A stretch of DNA of 64,000 nucleotides, from assembly GCF_000183725.1 (NCBI RefSeq), contig NC_014762.1:2418001-2482000 (forward strand), written 5' to 3'. This document shows, one piece after another, positions 53,586 through 62,829 of the stretch. The notes under the pieces were generated by a model. The model had not been told where the DNA came from. It did no database searches and saw only the letters and a program-made list of their open reading frames with translations. The translations under genes were made by a program, and so were the position numbers. The first letter of the stretch is position 1. Each line of letters begins with the position of its first letter. Source of the DNA: Sulfuricurvum kujiense DSM 16994 (GTDB lineage Bacteria > Campylobacterota > Campylobacteria > Campylobacterales > Sulfurimonadaceae).

Positions 53586-55220
53586 ATGATTTCCGCTCCC
53601 GTTATCTCCCGTCTCTCTATTCGACAAAAAATCACCCTTATTGTCGTATTGACACAGCTCTTCGCCGTGACCGCTATCGCTATCGGTATTATCGGGATGT
53701 TTCTCTCAAACGGTTCGCTTCAAAGGATCAATGACCAAAGTCTCCATCCGCTCGATCAGCTCCGCCAATGCAAACACTCGATGATCAACGTCATTCAAGC
53801 CAAAGCGCAGCTTATTTCCGAAGGTGCCGGTGATTACGATCTCGATCTAAAAGCGATCAAAGAAGCGCATAAGCAGTTCAATCTTCAATGGGCAGCCTAT
53901 ATCAAATCACCCAAAATTGCGAAAGAATCGGAACTCCTAGAAGAGGCGAAACAGCAGGTTGAACGGGCGGACCGCTCTATGAGCGCGCTTGAGACGGCTA
54001 TTGCAAGCCGTGATATTATGGAAATCCATGATTTGGTTTCGAGCGATTTTCCGTTCAGCTTTGCTCCGTTAGCGGAACGTTTCGATACATTGATAACGAT
54101 TCAATTGGGAAATACGCAATCGCTCTATACGGCGGCACAGACACAATTTAATCAAACGCTCATTCTAATCGCCGTTATTTTCCCGATCGGCATGGTCATC
54201 ATCTTTTTTACCCTTCGAATCATCACCCGCGAACTGATCGAAAAAATCACCCTCCTCTCACAGATCATCCACCATCTGCGCGAAGGAAATCTCCAAGAAC
54301 GGATCAAAACCGAGGGGAGAGATGAACTCTCTTCCGCCGCAAACGATATGAACGGTTCGATGGATGAACTCCAAAAAATCCTTACCGATATCAAATCGGT
54401 CTCTTCTGAGAGTATTGCGACGGCTCAAGAGCTTAACAATGTAGCCGACACCATTCGCCAACGATTAGAGACAAGTACAACCGACATAGCACTCACCCAC
54501 ACGCAGCTCGTCGAACTCCAATCCATCGTTCATACTTCGACCTCTTCCGCACGGGAGACAACCGATAAAATCGATGAAGCCAATTCCAACCTGATCGAAG
54601 CCAATACCCAAATTTCGAAAATGAACAACGATATTCAATCGGTCGCACAGATTCAGCAGAATCTCTCAAATGAACTGCAAACCCTCTCTTCACAGGCACA
54701 ACAGGTCAAAGGGATCTTGAATATTATCGGGGACATTGCCGATCAGACCAATCTCCTCGCACTCAATGCAGCTATCGAAGCCGCACGGGCGGGAGAACAC
54801 GGGCGAGGATTCGCCGTGGTCGCCGATGAAGTGCGCAAATTGGCCGAACGTACGCAAGAGAGTCTGGCACAAATCAACAGCACTATCAGCACCATCGTCA
54901 ATGCGATTATGGATACCAGCGATAAAATGGAGAAATCGACGGGTTCAGTCTTAAAAGTTTCTACCGATTCCGATACCGTTCAGCGTATTATCAACAGCTC
55001 CTCATCGCTTATCTCCGTTGCTGCGGCAAGCGTCCACCAATCGAATGCTCATCTCTCCGATTTGACGGGGGGAATGCAATTGATATCCGCTAAAATCGAC
55101 TCGCTCAATACTATCGCTTCTTCCAATACGAACAGTATTCAAGAGATCACCGATGTCGCTTCACGCCTTGATGAAAGTACCGCCAATATCAATCAAAAAC
55201 TGGAAAAATTCCGCACCTAA
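53586..55220 (+). CDS. methyl-accepting chemotaxis protein
   Basis: 544 residues. Membrane helix 1 (about 17-38), a periplasmic four-helix-bundle sensor (about 40-190), helix 2 (about 192-214), HAMP (about 214-268) and a signalling domain. The hairpin tip [20 protein letters not shown] and [18 protein letters not shown] are fully conserved. There is no C-terminal pentapeptide for CheR/CheB. The ligand is unknown. The stop overlaps the convergent arsC by 4 bp. Confidence 0.93.
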   Translation: MISAPVISRLSIRQKITLIVVLTQLFAVTAIAIGIIGMFLSNGSLQRINDQSLHPLDQLRQCKHSMINVIQAKAQLISEGAGDYDLDLKAIKEAHKQFNLQWAAYIKSPKIAKESELLEEAKQQVERADRSMSALETAIASRDIMEIHDLVSSDFPFSFAPLAERFDTLITIQLGNTQSLYTAAQTQFNQTLILIAVIFPIGMVIIFFTLRIITRELIEKITLLSQIIHHLREGNLQERIKTEGRDELSSAANDMNGSMDELQKILTDIKSVSSESIATAQELNNVADTIRQRLETSTTDIALTHTQLVELQSIVHTSTSSARETTDKIDEANSNLIEANTQISKMNNDIQSVAQIQQNLSNELQTLSSQAQQVKGILNIIGDIADQTNLLALNAAIEAARAGEHGRGFAVVADEVRKLAERTQESLAQINSTISTIVNAIMDTSDKMEKSTGSVLKVSTDSDTVQRIINSSSSLISVAAASVHQSNAHLSDLTGGMQLISAKIDSLNTIASSNTNSIQEITDVASRLDESTANINQKLEKFRT

Positions 55221-55561
55221 CCTAAAAATTCGATCACTTTTTCAACCGGGCGGCCGATAACGGCACGGTTCTCTTCGATAAGGATCGGACGTTCGATCAG
55301 TTTCGGATGTTCCGCCAACACATCGATAAGTTCGGATTCATCCGTGATTTTTGCAATTTGCAGTTCTTTATACAGATCCTCTTTGGTACGCATCAGCTCG
55401 CGTGCCGAAATCCCGAGTTTTTTAAGCAATGCGGCAATCTCTTCACGTGATGGAGGAGTATCGAGATATTTAAATATTTCGAACGCGCTGTTTTTATCTT
55501 CCAACAGCTTCAGTGCTTCGCGTGATTTTGAACATTTCGGGTTATGCCAGATGGTCATCAT
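55217..55561 (-). CDS. ArsC-family arsenate reductase-like protein
   Basis: 114 residues from the ATG pair at 55561/55558; a longer in-frame start adds an unlikely 15 residues. [14 protein letters not shown] holds the catalytic Cys, and [14 protein letters not shown] the conserved late block with the active-site Arg. It belongs to the glutaredoxin-coupled ArsC/Spx/YffB group. There is no arsenic transporter nearby, so a YffB-like role is possible. Confidence 0.8.
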   Translation of the reverse strand: MMTIWHNPKCSKSREALKLLEDKNSAFEIFKYLDTPPSREEIAALLKKLGISARELMRTKEDLYKELQIAKITDESELIDVLAEHPKLIERPILIEENRAVIGRPVEKVIEFLG

Positions 55562-55634
55562 ATCATTTCTCTTTTTAGTGTAATTATAGCCTAGCGTATA
55601 AATCAAATTAATCTTAAATATTTTTACTAACTAC

Positions 55635-55666
55635 TTAACACAAAATTAACACAGATAGTCCATAAT
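55635..55666 (+). promoter_or_regulatory. promoter with two TTAACAC boxes, before the bd-like operon
   Basis: TTAACAC at 55635-55641 and again at 55646-55652 (11-bp period) stand 8 bp before CATAAT (55661-55666). No -35 is present; an OmpR/PhoB-type activator bound at the boxes could replace it. The same layout occurs at 60282-60313. Transcription would start near 55673. Confidence 0.6.
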
Positions 55667-55672
55667 CCTAGT

Positions 55673-55836
55673 CTCAGAAATTACCATTAGGAGTTTAAAG
55701 GAGAAAAAAACGGAGGAGAAACCAACCAACGATCCGCCCGCCCTATGAATTGGACCTCTCAGGCGAGCGGAAAAACGTATTGCATAGCAACGTCTAAATT
55801 ATAGCGTTTTTTTGCGCTGTTTCTCCGACGTTGTCG
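55673..55836 (+). promoter_or_regulatory. structured 5' leader of the bd-like operon
   Basis: The leader of about 195 bases holds a closing stem GGAGAAAC/GTTTCTCC (55715-55722, 55819-55826), a strong hairpin CCGCCCGCC/GGCGAGCGG (55734-55742, 55762-55770; one mismatch), and AAAAACG pairing with CGTTTTT (55771-55777, 55805-55811), which runs into a seven-T tract. A rival pairing AGCG/CGCT flanks the T tract. The layout suggests termination control. I match it to no known riboswitch. Confidence 0.5.
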
Positions 55837-55868
55837 TGCATACACCTATATTTATCTAAAGGAAATGT

Positions 55869-57263
55869 ATGTTCGATTTTCCCATATTCGAAATGCCCAC
55901 AATCGGGCTAAGAATGCTCATGGCGATCAATGCGATCATCCACGTATTTGTCTCTCACGGCGGTGCCGTCGGAGGTTCCGTGGTGCTTGCACTCGCCGCA
56001 TGGTGGACCAATAAAAAAGGGGATTTGGCGGGATATGAAACCGTCTATCGCCTCCTCATGGTCTTTTTTATCATCTCTACGTCTGTCGGTGCACTCACCG
56101 GAATCGGGATGTGGATTCACGCCAACATTATCAGCCCCAACGCTATCGGTGGACTTATTCGCGTCTTCTTCTGGAAATGGTTTATCGAGTGGATCGTATT
56201 TAACTTCGAAGTTATTTTACTCCTCTTCTGGTTTATGACATGGAAAACAAAAGCTACTACAGCTGAAGGTCGCGCTTCTTCCGTTCGCTTCGGAACTTAT
56301 TATGCGGTATCCTCATGGATCACCATGCTGATCATCACAGCGATTTTAGGCTTTATGTTGACACCGAATTTCGACGGTCAGCCGTGGATCGATCCTGAAG
56401 TGTATCCGGGTACCGTCAACTACAACAATGCACTCTTTAACCCGACATGGTTCCCGGGACTCTTAATGAGAACCTTTAGTTCGATCGCGTTTGCTGCTGC
56501 ATTGGCAATTATGTGGACATGGCTTATCACCGCGTTTAGCAAAAACGAAGAGATCCGTGCTACTAAAGAACGTCTCATCAAATTTTTCGCCACGATTATG
56601 ATGGTTACGGTTCCTGTTGCTGCGGCATTTGGATACTACTATCTACTCCAAATCCCAGAAGCGGCGCGCGCCATGATCCCGACGGCGATGATGACGAGAG
56701 CATTTGCCGATAAAATGGATTTGATGTACATGATTATCAGCGGCATCGGCGGTGCAGTAGTGATAACAACGATTATCGCCTACTTCTCTCCGAAACGGAT
56801 GCCCTACATTGCGGCAACACTCATGGTTGCAGCATTTATGCTCTTCTGGGGCTTTGAAGAACGTACCCGCGAGTTTATCCGCAAACCCTACCTCATCTAT
56901 AACTATATGTATGCCAACGGTATCCGTGTTACCGATGTGCCGTATCTAAACAAAGTGGGTATCCTCAAACACGCCATCTTCGTCGATGAAAAAGATAAAG
57001 TAATCAAAGAGGATAAATCCAATCTCGTCGAAGTGGGTCACACCATCGCTCGTATCGAGTGCCGTGCCTGTCATACCGAAAACGGTATCAACGGTCTCAA
57101 ATTCCTAACCAAAGGGTGGAGCCAAGAGGCGATTCGTAACCGTATCAACAACCTTCCGGGCGGGGGAACCCCGTATATGGCTCCGTTTGTCGGAACCGAA
57201 GCGGAAAAAGACGCTCTTGCGGCGTATATCGCATCACTTAATAAAAGAGGAGAGATCAAATAA
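55869..57263 (+). CDS. cytochrome bd oxidase subunit I-like protein with C-terminal heme c domain
   Basis: 464 residues from ATG 55869, with AAAGGA six bases upstream. About nine membrane helices resemble CydA: INAIIHVFVSHGG has candidate heme His25 and His30, GALTGIGMWIHANI matches the next helix, and EWIVFNFEVILL carries the Glu found in CydA. The long Q-loop of E. coli CydA is not evident. The C-terminal 90 residues add a cytochrome c domain with CRACH. Electrons could come from a c-type donor rather than quinol. It overlaps the next gene at one base (TAATG). Confidence 0.65.
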   Translation: MFDFPIFEMPTIGLRMLMAINAIIHVFVSHGGAVGGSVVLALAAWWTNKKGDLAGYETVYRLLMVFFIISTSVGALTGIGMWIHANIISPNAIGGLIRVFFWKWFIEWIVFNFEVILLLFWFMTWKTKATTAEGRASSVRFGTYYAVSSWITMLIITAILGFMLTPNFDGQPWIDPEVYPGTVNYNNALFNPTWFPGLLMRTFSSIAFAAALAIMWTWLITAFSKNEEIRATKERLIKFFATIMMVTVPVAAAFGYYYLLQIPEAARAMIPTAMMTRAFADKMDLMYMIISGIGGAVVITTIIAYFSPKRMPYIAATLMVAAFMLFWGFEERTREFIRKPYLIYNYMYANGIRVTDVPYLNKVGILKHAIFVDEKDKVIKEDKSNLVEVGHTIARIECRACHTENGINGLKFLTKGWSQEAIRNRINNLPGGGTPYMAPFVGTEAEKDALAAYIASLNKRGEIK

Positions 57264-58585
57264 TGAACTGGAAACTCCCTTTTGACATCCCCCTCGTCGT
57301 ACCGACGATGGGACTCCCCGGCTGGTTTTTTGATACGCTGGGAATTATCGTATTTGTCGTGCATATCGCATTTATCTATACCCTCATCGGAGCATCGACC
57401 GCGTCGGTTCTCTACAACATCACAGGGGTATTCAAAAAATCTAAAACCGACGATTTGTTGGCGTACAAAATGACCAATCCTACCACCATCAGTGAAAATA
57501 TGGGGGCATTGTGGGGGGTCGCTCCGCTACTCGTTATTTCGGTACTTTATACCGGATTTTTCTATACGGCGATTCTCAAAGTCTCTCCGCATATCTTGCA
57601 TATCATTTACGGGAACATCTTCGCGTTCTTGCTCTCGTATGCGTACAAATTCAGTTGGCATTCATTGCATAACCACAAAGGGTTCCATATCGCTATCGGT
57701 TTGGTTGCGGTATTAACGTTCTATACGTTGCCTCCGGTGTTTATGTCGATGTCTAACCTCTATTTGCAGCCCGAAACCTTTGCAACGGTGCAAAATATTT
57801 GGGACATTATGCTCACCCCGCTCACGAGTTTCCGTTTGCTCAACTTCTTCCTCACGGCGTTTAGCTTTACGGGGATTGTGATGATCTATTTGGGAGTCAA
57901 ATGGGTCAAAGCAGGCGGTGAAGATGCCGAAGCGGGACGTTTGGCAATCGATCAGGGTAAAAAATGGTTTATGTGGGCCTCTCCGGTCAACATCGCCGTA
58001 TTGCCGCTCGTGTTTTTCGCATTCAGTCCGCGCATCAGCGAAGCGTATATCCATACGCCGTTTGTATTCTTGCCGTTCGCCGCATCGGCAGTTCTCACGA
58101 TCTTGTTCTTCTTCTTGCTAAAACGTTTCGGCAATGAAGAGATGAACCTTGGGGATGCGACCAAAGCGATGGTATTGGTGATCGTTGCCGTCGTATTGAT
58201 GGCAACCGCCCGTCACGGTATCCGCGTGGTGAGTTTCGAGGAACCGCTTAAACTGCAGGCCGAAGCGACCGAAAAATACATGACCGACGTTATCACCGAG
58301 TACAAAGCGTACAAAGAGGAGATGAAAAACGCTCCGGCAGTCGTTCTCGATCCGGCGGTTTCATTGGCGGATTCCAAAGGGTGCTTGGCATGCCACAGTG
58401 TCGATACTAAACTCGTAGGTCCATCGTATAAAGAGGTTGCTGCCAAAGGTGAAAGTGCCGATGTTCTCACCGCTTCACTCAAAAACGGCTCAACAGGTAA
58501 ATGGGGTGAAACGCCGATGCCTCCACAAACGCTCACCGATGAAGAGGCTAAAACCCTCATTGAATGGGTGTTGAAGCAAAAATAA
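57263..58585 (+). CDS. second bd-like membrane protein with C-terminal cytochrome c domain
   Basis: 440 residues with about nine membrane helices and a C-terminal heme c site CLACH followed by a Met-containing loop (ETPMPPQTL). The membrane part (VVHIAFIYTLIGASTASV; ALWGVAPLLVISVLYTGFFY) looks like a diverged copy of the preceding protein, so the two may form a CydA-CydA'-like pair. It is translationally coupled to the first gene. Function as an oxidase or as a cytochrome c-dependent reductase is inferred. Confidence 0.65.
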   Translation: MNWKLPFDIPLVVPTMGLPGWFFDTLGIIVFVVHIAFIYTLIGASTASVLYNITGVFKKSKTDDLLAYKMTNPTTISENMGALWGVAPLLVISVLYTGFFYTAILKVSPHILHIIYGNIFAFLLSYAYKFSWHSLHNHKGFHIAIGLVAVLTFYTLPPVFMSMSNLYLQPETFATVQNIWDIMLTPLTSFRLLNFFLTAFSFTGIVMIYLGVKWVKAGGEDAEAGRLAIDQGKKWFMWASPVNIAVLPLVFFAFSPRISEAYIHTPFVFLPFAASAVLTILFFFLLKRFGNEEMNLGDATKAMVLVIVAVVLMATARHGIRVVSFEEPLKLQAEATEKYMTDVITEYKAYKEEMKNAPAVVLDPAVSLADSKGCLACHSVDTKLVGPSYKEVAAKGESADVLTASLKNGSTGKWGETPMPPQTLTDEEAKTLIEWVLKQK

Positions 58586-58594
58586 CACTTTCGT

Positions 58595-58733
58595 ACTTTT
58601 CTTTTTAACAAGAAAAGTGCGCAAAAGAAAATCGTCCTCCGAGCAAATCGCACGCGCAACTTCTTGCACTACTGCATCGCCCCTAAAGGGATTTCCTTTG
58701 GTCATGCGCGGCTTTTGCGGATGCTCAGAGGAC
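58595..58733 (+). other. structured intergenic element, possible extragenic repeat
   Basis: ACTTTTCTT/AAGAAAAGT (58595-58603, 58610-58618) form a hairpin. GTCCTCCGAG (58634-58643) and CTCAGAGGAC (58724-58733) can pair at long range with one mismatch. Between them lie GC-rich inverted bits such as CCCT/AGGG. No coding frame fits; it may be a dispersed repeat or a small RNA. Confidence 0.35.
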
Positions 58734-58764
58734 ACCTATATCTATTTTCACAAGAGAACCCAAT

Positions 58765-59250
58765 ATGCCAAAATCGACCTCCTTAAAGATTCAAACCATA
58801 TTCGGTTCTCCTTTGAGAATAGTGATTTCACTCTTTTTTAGTTTCTCCCTCTTCGGTGCGCCGCTATCACTCAAAAACACCCCCTATTTTCATCCTAATG
58901 CCTCGGTGAACATCGTTATTTTCTACACTACATGGTGTCCCCCGTGCCAACGGAGTCTCGCATTGCTCGGCACCGTCCAAAAAGCTCATCCGGAAATCGC
59001 CCTTCATCGGATCTGTGTGGACGATGCCCAAAATCAAAAAAAAGCGGTCCCCTACGGTCTTGGACAAAGCATCCCCATCATATTGATCGCCGATCATAGC
59101 GGCAATGTCGTCAAACGCTTTAGCGCATTGCCCGATCACTCGATTTTAAATGCCCTCATCCAAAGACTCGAAGAGGGACGACTCGAAAACGGAACTCTTC
59201 CAGCGGATCAACGTCTCGATACGTGGAAAATGAATCGGAAGGGGATGTAA
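58765..59250 (+). CDS. TlpA-like periplasmic thioredoxin
   Basis: 161 residues. A signal anchor (about 15-32) is followed by a thioredoxin fold with FYTTWCPPCQRSLALL; the active CPPC is intact, and IPIILIADHSG gives the cis-Pro. It should reduce disulfides or deliver thiols in the periplasm, for example in heme c or copper-site maturation of the cytochromes encoded just upstream. It overlaps the ferredoxin gene at one base (TAATG). Confidence 0.85.
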   Translation: MPKSTSLKIQTIFGSPLRIVISLFFSFSLFGAPLSLKNTPYFHPNASVNIVIFYTTWCPPCQRSLALLGTVQKAHPEIALHRICVDDAQNQKKAVPYGLGQSIPIILIADHSGNVVKRFSALPDHSILNALIQRLEEGRLENGTLPADQRLDTWKMNRKGM

Positions 59251-60164
59251 TGCAGTTTTTACGCGACAACAAAACATTTTTAGCCTTCCTTATCCCTTTT
59301 TTAGTGATTCCATGGATAACGCTCGGCGATTTTCATCTGTTGCTGTTTAATTTTTCCCATGATCGATTCGAAGTCCTCGGCAATGCGATTGAAATGAATA
59401 CCTATGCGATGATCGCCTTATTGGTCATTCTCGGGGTGGCTTTGACGTTGATCAGCGCTCTTAGCCTCTCGCGGTTTTATTGCGGAACGCTGTGCCCCAA
59501 CACTTTTTTTGCCCATCTCCTCACCCTTTTCGCTCAAAAGAAAAAATCGATTCTCTCTAAAATCATCGGCTTGAGCATCCTCACCGCTTTGGCGTCGATA
59601 CTGGCGTTTTCAGTGGTAGCGTACGGGATAAGTACCGATGAGCTGATCGACGCGGTAATGAATCTCACCTTTGCAGGGTGGTTGGTTATCACCCTCTCCG
59701 CTCTCATGATCGCCGAGGTCTATATGATACAAGGGTGGTACTGTGCCTATCTGTGCCCCTATGGTGCTACCTGCGCGATACTGCCGATAGAGGATCGGCT
59801 GAGCTATGAATTTAGCGATCCTGCCAACGATTGCACCGAGTGCGGCGGGTGTGTCAAAATCTGTCCTATCCCGAATCTCGATATACGCGAGGGATTTGAT
59901 CTGCGCTGTATCCAGTGCGGTTTATGTGAGGAGGCATGTCACAAAACATTTGCCAAAAACCCCTCGATCACGACACTCATCACCCGCACGAAACACCCGA
60001 TATTCCAAAGCGGCGGCAAAGGGATCGGCTACCTGCTTGCTATCGTGCTCATTAGTGTGTTTACCGCCTTGGGAACTTTGTATCTGACCCAAGACGATCG
60101 GCTGGAGAGTTGCCGATTTGAAAATCGTCCGTTACACCTTTCTATCTCACCAAAGAGCCCATAA
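59250..60164 (+). CDS. membrane polyferredoxin, CcoG/NapH-like
   Basis: 304 residues from ATG 59250, with GGAAGGGG upstream; an ATG at 59223 would overlap further. Four or five membrane helices carry FYCGTLCPN and WYCAYLCPYGATC. Two [4Fe-4S] motifs follow, CTECGGCVKICP and CIQCGLCEEACH. CcoG reduces Cu(II) for cbb3 oxidase assembly, and NapH passes quinol electrons; the motif style favours the CcoG/FixG side, but NapH is possible. It sits between cytochrome genes and a copper receptor, which supports a metal or electron-supply role. Confidence 0.75.
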   Translation: MQFLRDNKTFLAFLIPFLVIPWITLGDFHLLLFNFSHDRFEVLGNAIEMNTYAMIALLVILGVALTLISALSLSRFYCGTLCPNTFFAHLLTLFAQKKKSILSKIIGLSILTALASILAFSVVAYGISTDELIDAVMNLTFAGWLVITLSALMIAEVYMIQGWYCAYLCPYGATCAILPIEDRLSYEFSDPANDCTECGGCVKICPIPNLDIREGFDLRCIQCGLCEEACHKTFAKNPSITTLITRTKHPIFQSGGKGIGYLLAIVLISVFTALGTLYLTQDDRLESCRFENRPLHLSISPKSP

Positions 60165-60281
60165 ACTATGCTCAATACTACCTCGATCCTCATTTTCTTG
60201 ATGGCTATCCATGCAATTTTTCTCTAGACAATCCGTTAACCGGCTAGCAATCAAACGCATCAAGAACAAAATAGTAAACGC

Positions 60282-60313
60282 TTAACACGAATGTAACACT
60301 TCTAATTCATAAT
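60282..60313 (+). promoter_or_regulatory. promoter with two TTAACAC-type boxes, before the copper receptor
   Basis: TTAACAC (60282-60288) and GTAACAC (60293-60299) repeat with an 11-bp period, 8 bp before CATAAT (60308-60313). Box spacing, distance and -10 equal those at 55635-55666. Confidence 0.6.
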
Positions 60314-60347
60314 CGCACCCTTTAACTCTAAATTTTAAGGAAGTGCG

Positions 60348-62690
60348 ATGGTAAATAGCCGCCGAATTACCCACAGCCTCTTGCTCTCATCTCTTTTGAT
60401 AAGCGCATGTTTTGGGACTGAAAACTCAAATGAAGTCCAGTTGGATAAAATTTCCGTCACCGCTACTCAAACCGATAATGGATCCGCAACCGTGCCTGAT
60501 CTATCAGGACTGCGCGCAGCGACGAGTGATACCGCATCGCTCTTGCGCGACGTGCCGGGCGTAAGTCTCTACGGTGCCGGCGGCGTATCCAGCCTGCCGG
60601 TCATCCACGGGCTTGCAGATGATCGCCTACGCATCAAAGTAGACGGTATGGATCTGATCGCCTCATGTCCAAATCATATGAATCCCGCATTATCTTATGT
60701 AGACCCTACCAATGTAGACAATATGAAAGTGTATACCGGCGTATCACCGGTGAGTGTCGGCGGCGACAGCATCGGTGGCAGTATTATTGCCGAAACACAT
60801 GCACCGAAATTTGCTCTGCCCGGACAAGGCAACCTATTTGAGGGCGAGGTAGGCGCTTTCTACCGTAGCAACGGCAATGCTCATGGTGGTAACCTCTCAG
60901 CCACTTACGCTACCGATTCGCTGAGCGTTACCTATGCCGGTGCCACCGCCCAGTCTGACAACTACGATGCAGGCGGAGACTATCGTAATTTCTCTGTTAC
61001 ATCCGCAGTTAATGCCAATCATCCTGCCGATGGTGCGCCTAAACTACAAAACCTCGGCACAAACGAAGTCGGCTCAACCGCTTACAAAACACAAAATCAC
61101 ACACTAGGTCTCGCATACCAAAACAGCAATCAGCTGTTTGAAGCAAAATTCGGTTACCAAGACTTGCCTTATCAGCTCTATCCAAATCAACGGATGGATA
61201 TGCTCGATAATGAAGAAAAACGGATCAACCTACGCTATTTAGCTACATACGACTGGGGTAATGTAGAAGCACGCGCTTATCATGAAACGGTTGAACATTT
61301 CATGGATTTTGGAGAAGATAAACTCTACAATTACGGTGCTCTCGTAAACAACACCTATCCCGTCAACGGAATGCCGATGTACACCGAAGGAAAAACGAAC
61401 GGCGTCTCTGTCAAGACGGAAATTGGACTCAATTCAAGAGATTTATTACGTATCGGCATGGAAGGGCAAACCTATCGATTAAACGACTGGTGGCCACCGG
61501 CACCTGACTGCGGTTATACTGGCTTAACCGCGAACTGCACCGGAGGAATGGCACCCGATACGTTTTGGAATATTCGTGACGGCAAACGTGATCGTTTAGC
61601 AGCATTCGGCGAGTGGGAAGCCCAATGGAATCCTCAATTGAAATCACTAATAGGCTTACGTTTTGAACAGGTAAAAACCGATAGTGGAGATATTCAAGGC
61701 TACAATACCGGCATGATGTATGCCAACAGTTCGGTAGGGACACGCCAAGCTTGGAACGATTTAGATCGCAAACGTACTGACAATAATCTAGACATAACGC
61801 TATTGACACAAAATACTATCAATGAACAAAGCTCTATAGAATTTGGTCTTGCTCAAAAAACCCGCTCTCCAAATCTCTATGAACGCTACCCGTGGTCAAC
61901 CAACGCAATGGCAATGGAAATGAATAACTTTGTCGGAGACGGTAACGGTTATGTCGGGAATCCTGATCTCAAACCGGAAATTGCACATACCGTCAGCCTC
62001 ACCGCCAACTGGCACAGCACTGGAGGTGACTACCAGTTTATGATGACACCGTTTTATACCCACGTGCATGATTACATCGATGCCCGCCGTACATACCCCG
62101 GTGCTTCTGCTGCCAATGCAACGGCTACGAATAGTTTTGTTCGATTGCAATACGTCAATCAAGAAGCACGACTTTATGGTATCGATCTTGCCGGTAAAAT
62201 GTCACTTAATAGTGCTTTCGGTCTAAAAGGTATAGTAAACTATACCAACGGTAAAAATACTGAGACAGGAGACGAGCTTTACAATATTATGCCTCTCAAC
62301 GCAAAAGTCGCTCTAACCCATACATTCGATAACTGGAATAATGCCATTGAGGTTATCGGTGTCAAAGCAAAAGATAGTACATCCGATGTACGTAATGAAA
62401 TCAAAACTTCAGGATACAGCCTCGTCAATATGCGCGGTAGCTATTCATGGCAGAAAGTACGCATTGATTTTGGTGTAGAAAATTTGTTTGATACCCTTTA
62501 CTACCTGCCGCTCGGCGGTGCTTATACCGGAGAAGGCGCTACTATGTCACTCAATAAAGAAGCCGGTACAGTTAGCTATGCTAACGTCAATAATGGCTCT
62601 TATGGCGCTTCAGGAAACACCACTATGTGGGGAACAGCTGTTCCGGGCATGGGTCGCACGCTTTATACCAGTATTAATTATAAATTCTGA
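60348..62690 (+). CDS. TonB-dependent copper receptor, OprC/NosA-like
   Basis: 780 residues. A signal peptide (1-23), a plug domain (about 30-155) and a 22-strand barrel ending in aromatic Phe. The copper site described for OprC, CxxxM plus HxM, is present: Cys107-x3-Met111 in SCPNHMNP and His317-x-Met319 in EHFMDF. It should import copper across the outer membrane for NosZ or oxidases. It follows the polyferredoxin gene after 183 bp that hold its own promoter, and a strong terminator follows it. Confidence 0.88.
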   Translation: MVNSRRITHSLLLSSLLISACFGTENSNEVQLDKISVTATQTDNGSATVPDLSGLRAATSDTASLLRDVPGVSLYGAGGVSSLPVIHGLADDRLRIKVDGMDLIASCPNHMNPALSYVDPTNVDNMKVYTGVSPVSVGGDSIGGSIIAETHAPKFALPGQGNLFEGEVGAFYRSNGNAHGGNLSATYATDSLSVTYAGATAQSDNYDAGGDYRNFSVTSAVNANHPADGAPKLQNLGTNEVGSTAYKTQNHTLGLAYQNSNQLFEAKFGYQDLPYQLYPNQRMDMLDNEEKRINLRYLATYDWGNVEARAYHETVEHFMDFGEDKLYNYGALVNNTYPVNGMPMYTEGKTNGVSVKTEIGLNSRDLLRIGMEGQTYRLNDWWPPAPDCGYTGLTANCTGGMAPDTFWNIRDGKRDRLAAFGEWEAQWNPQLKSLIGLRFEQVKTDSGDIQGYNTGMMYANSSVGTRQAWNDLDRKRTDNNLDITLLTQNTINEQSSIEFGLAQKTRSPNLYERYPWSTNAMAMEMNNFVGDGNGYVGNPDLKPEIAHTVSLTANWHSTGGDYQFMMTPFYTHVHDYIDARRTYPGASAANATATNSFVRLQYVNQEARLYGIDLAGKMSLNSAFGLKGIVNYTNGKNTETGDELYNIMPLNAKVALTHTFDNWNNAIEVIGVKAKDSTSDVRNEIKTSGYSLVNMRGSYSWQKVRIDFGVENLFDTLYYLPLGGAYTGEGATMSLNKEAGTVSYANVNNGSYGASGNTTMWGTAVPGMGRTLYTSINYKF

Positions 62691-62712
62691 TTTTCTTCTT
62701 TTGTATCCTCTT

Positions 62713-62740
62713 AACGTCGGGGCTTACTCCGACGTTTTTT
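62713..62740 (+). terminator. rho-independent terminator after the copper receptor
   Basis: AACGTCGG (62713-62720) and CCGACGTT (62729-62736) form an 8-bp stem with an 8-base loop, running into six T (62735-62740). Confidence 0.85.
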
Positions 62741-62829
62741 GTCATTTTGAAATATCTAGTCACTCTTTTGCCACACCATTTAACTTACTACCCTGTTAAA
62801 TATAATAAAAAATTACATTAAAAGGGAAA

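Noticed and set aside
55700-55780. A glycine riboswitch before the bd-like operon, suggested by CTCTCAGG and GGAGGAG.
   Set aside because: The CCGAAGGG core block and the second aptamer are missing, and the pairing partners differ. Kept only as an unassigned structured leader.
58595-58618. Rho-independent terminator after the bd-like operon.
   Set aside because: The hairpin is followed by GCGCAAAAG on the plus strand and ACGAAAG on the minus strand, with no T-run.
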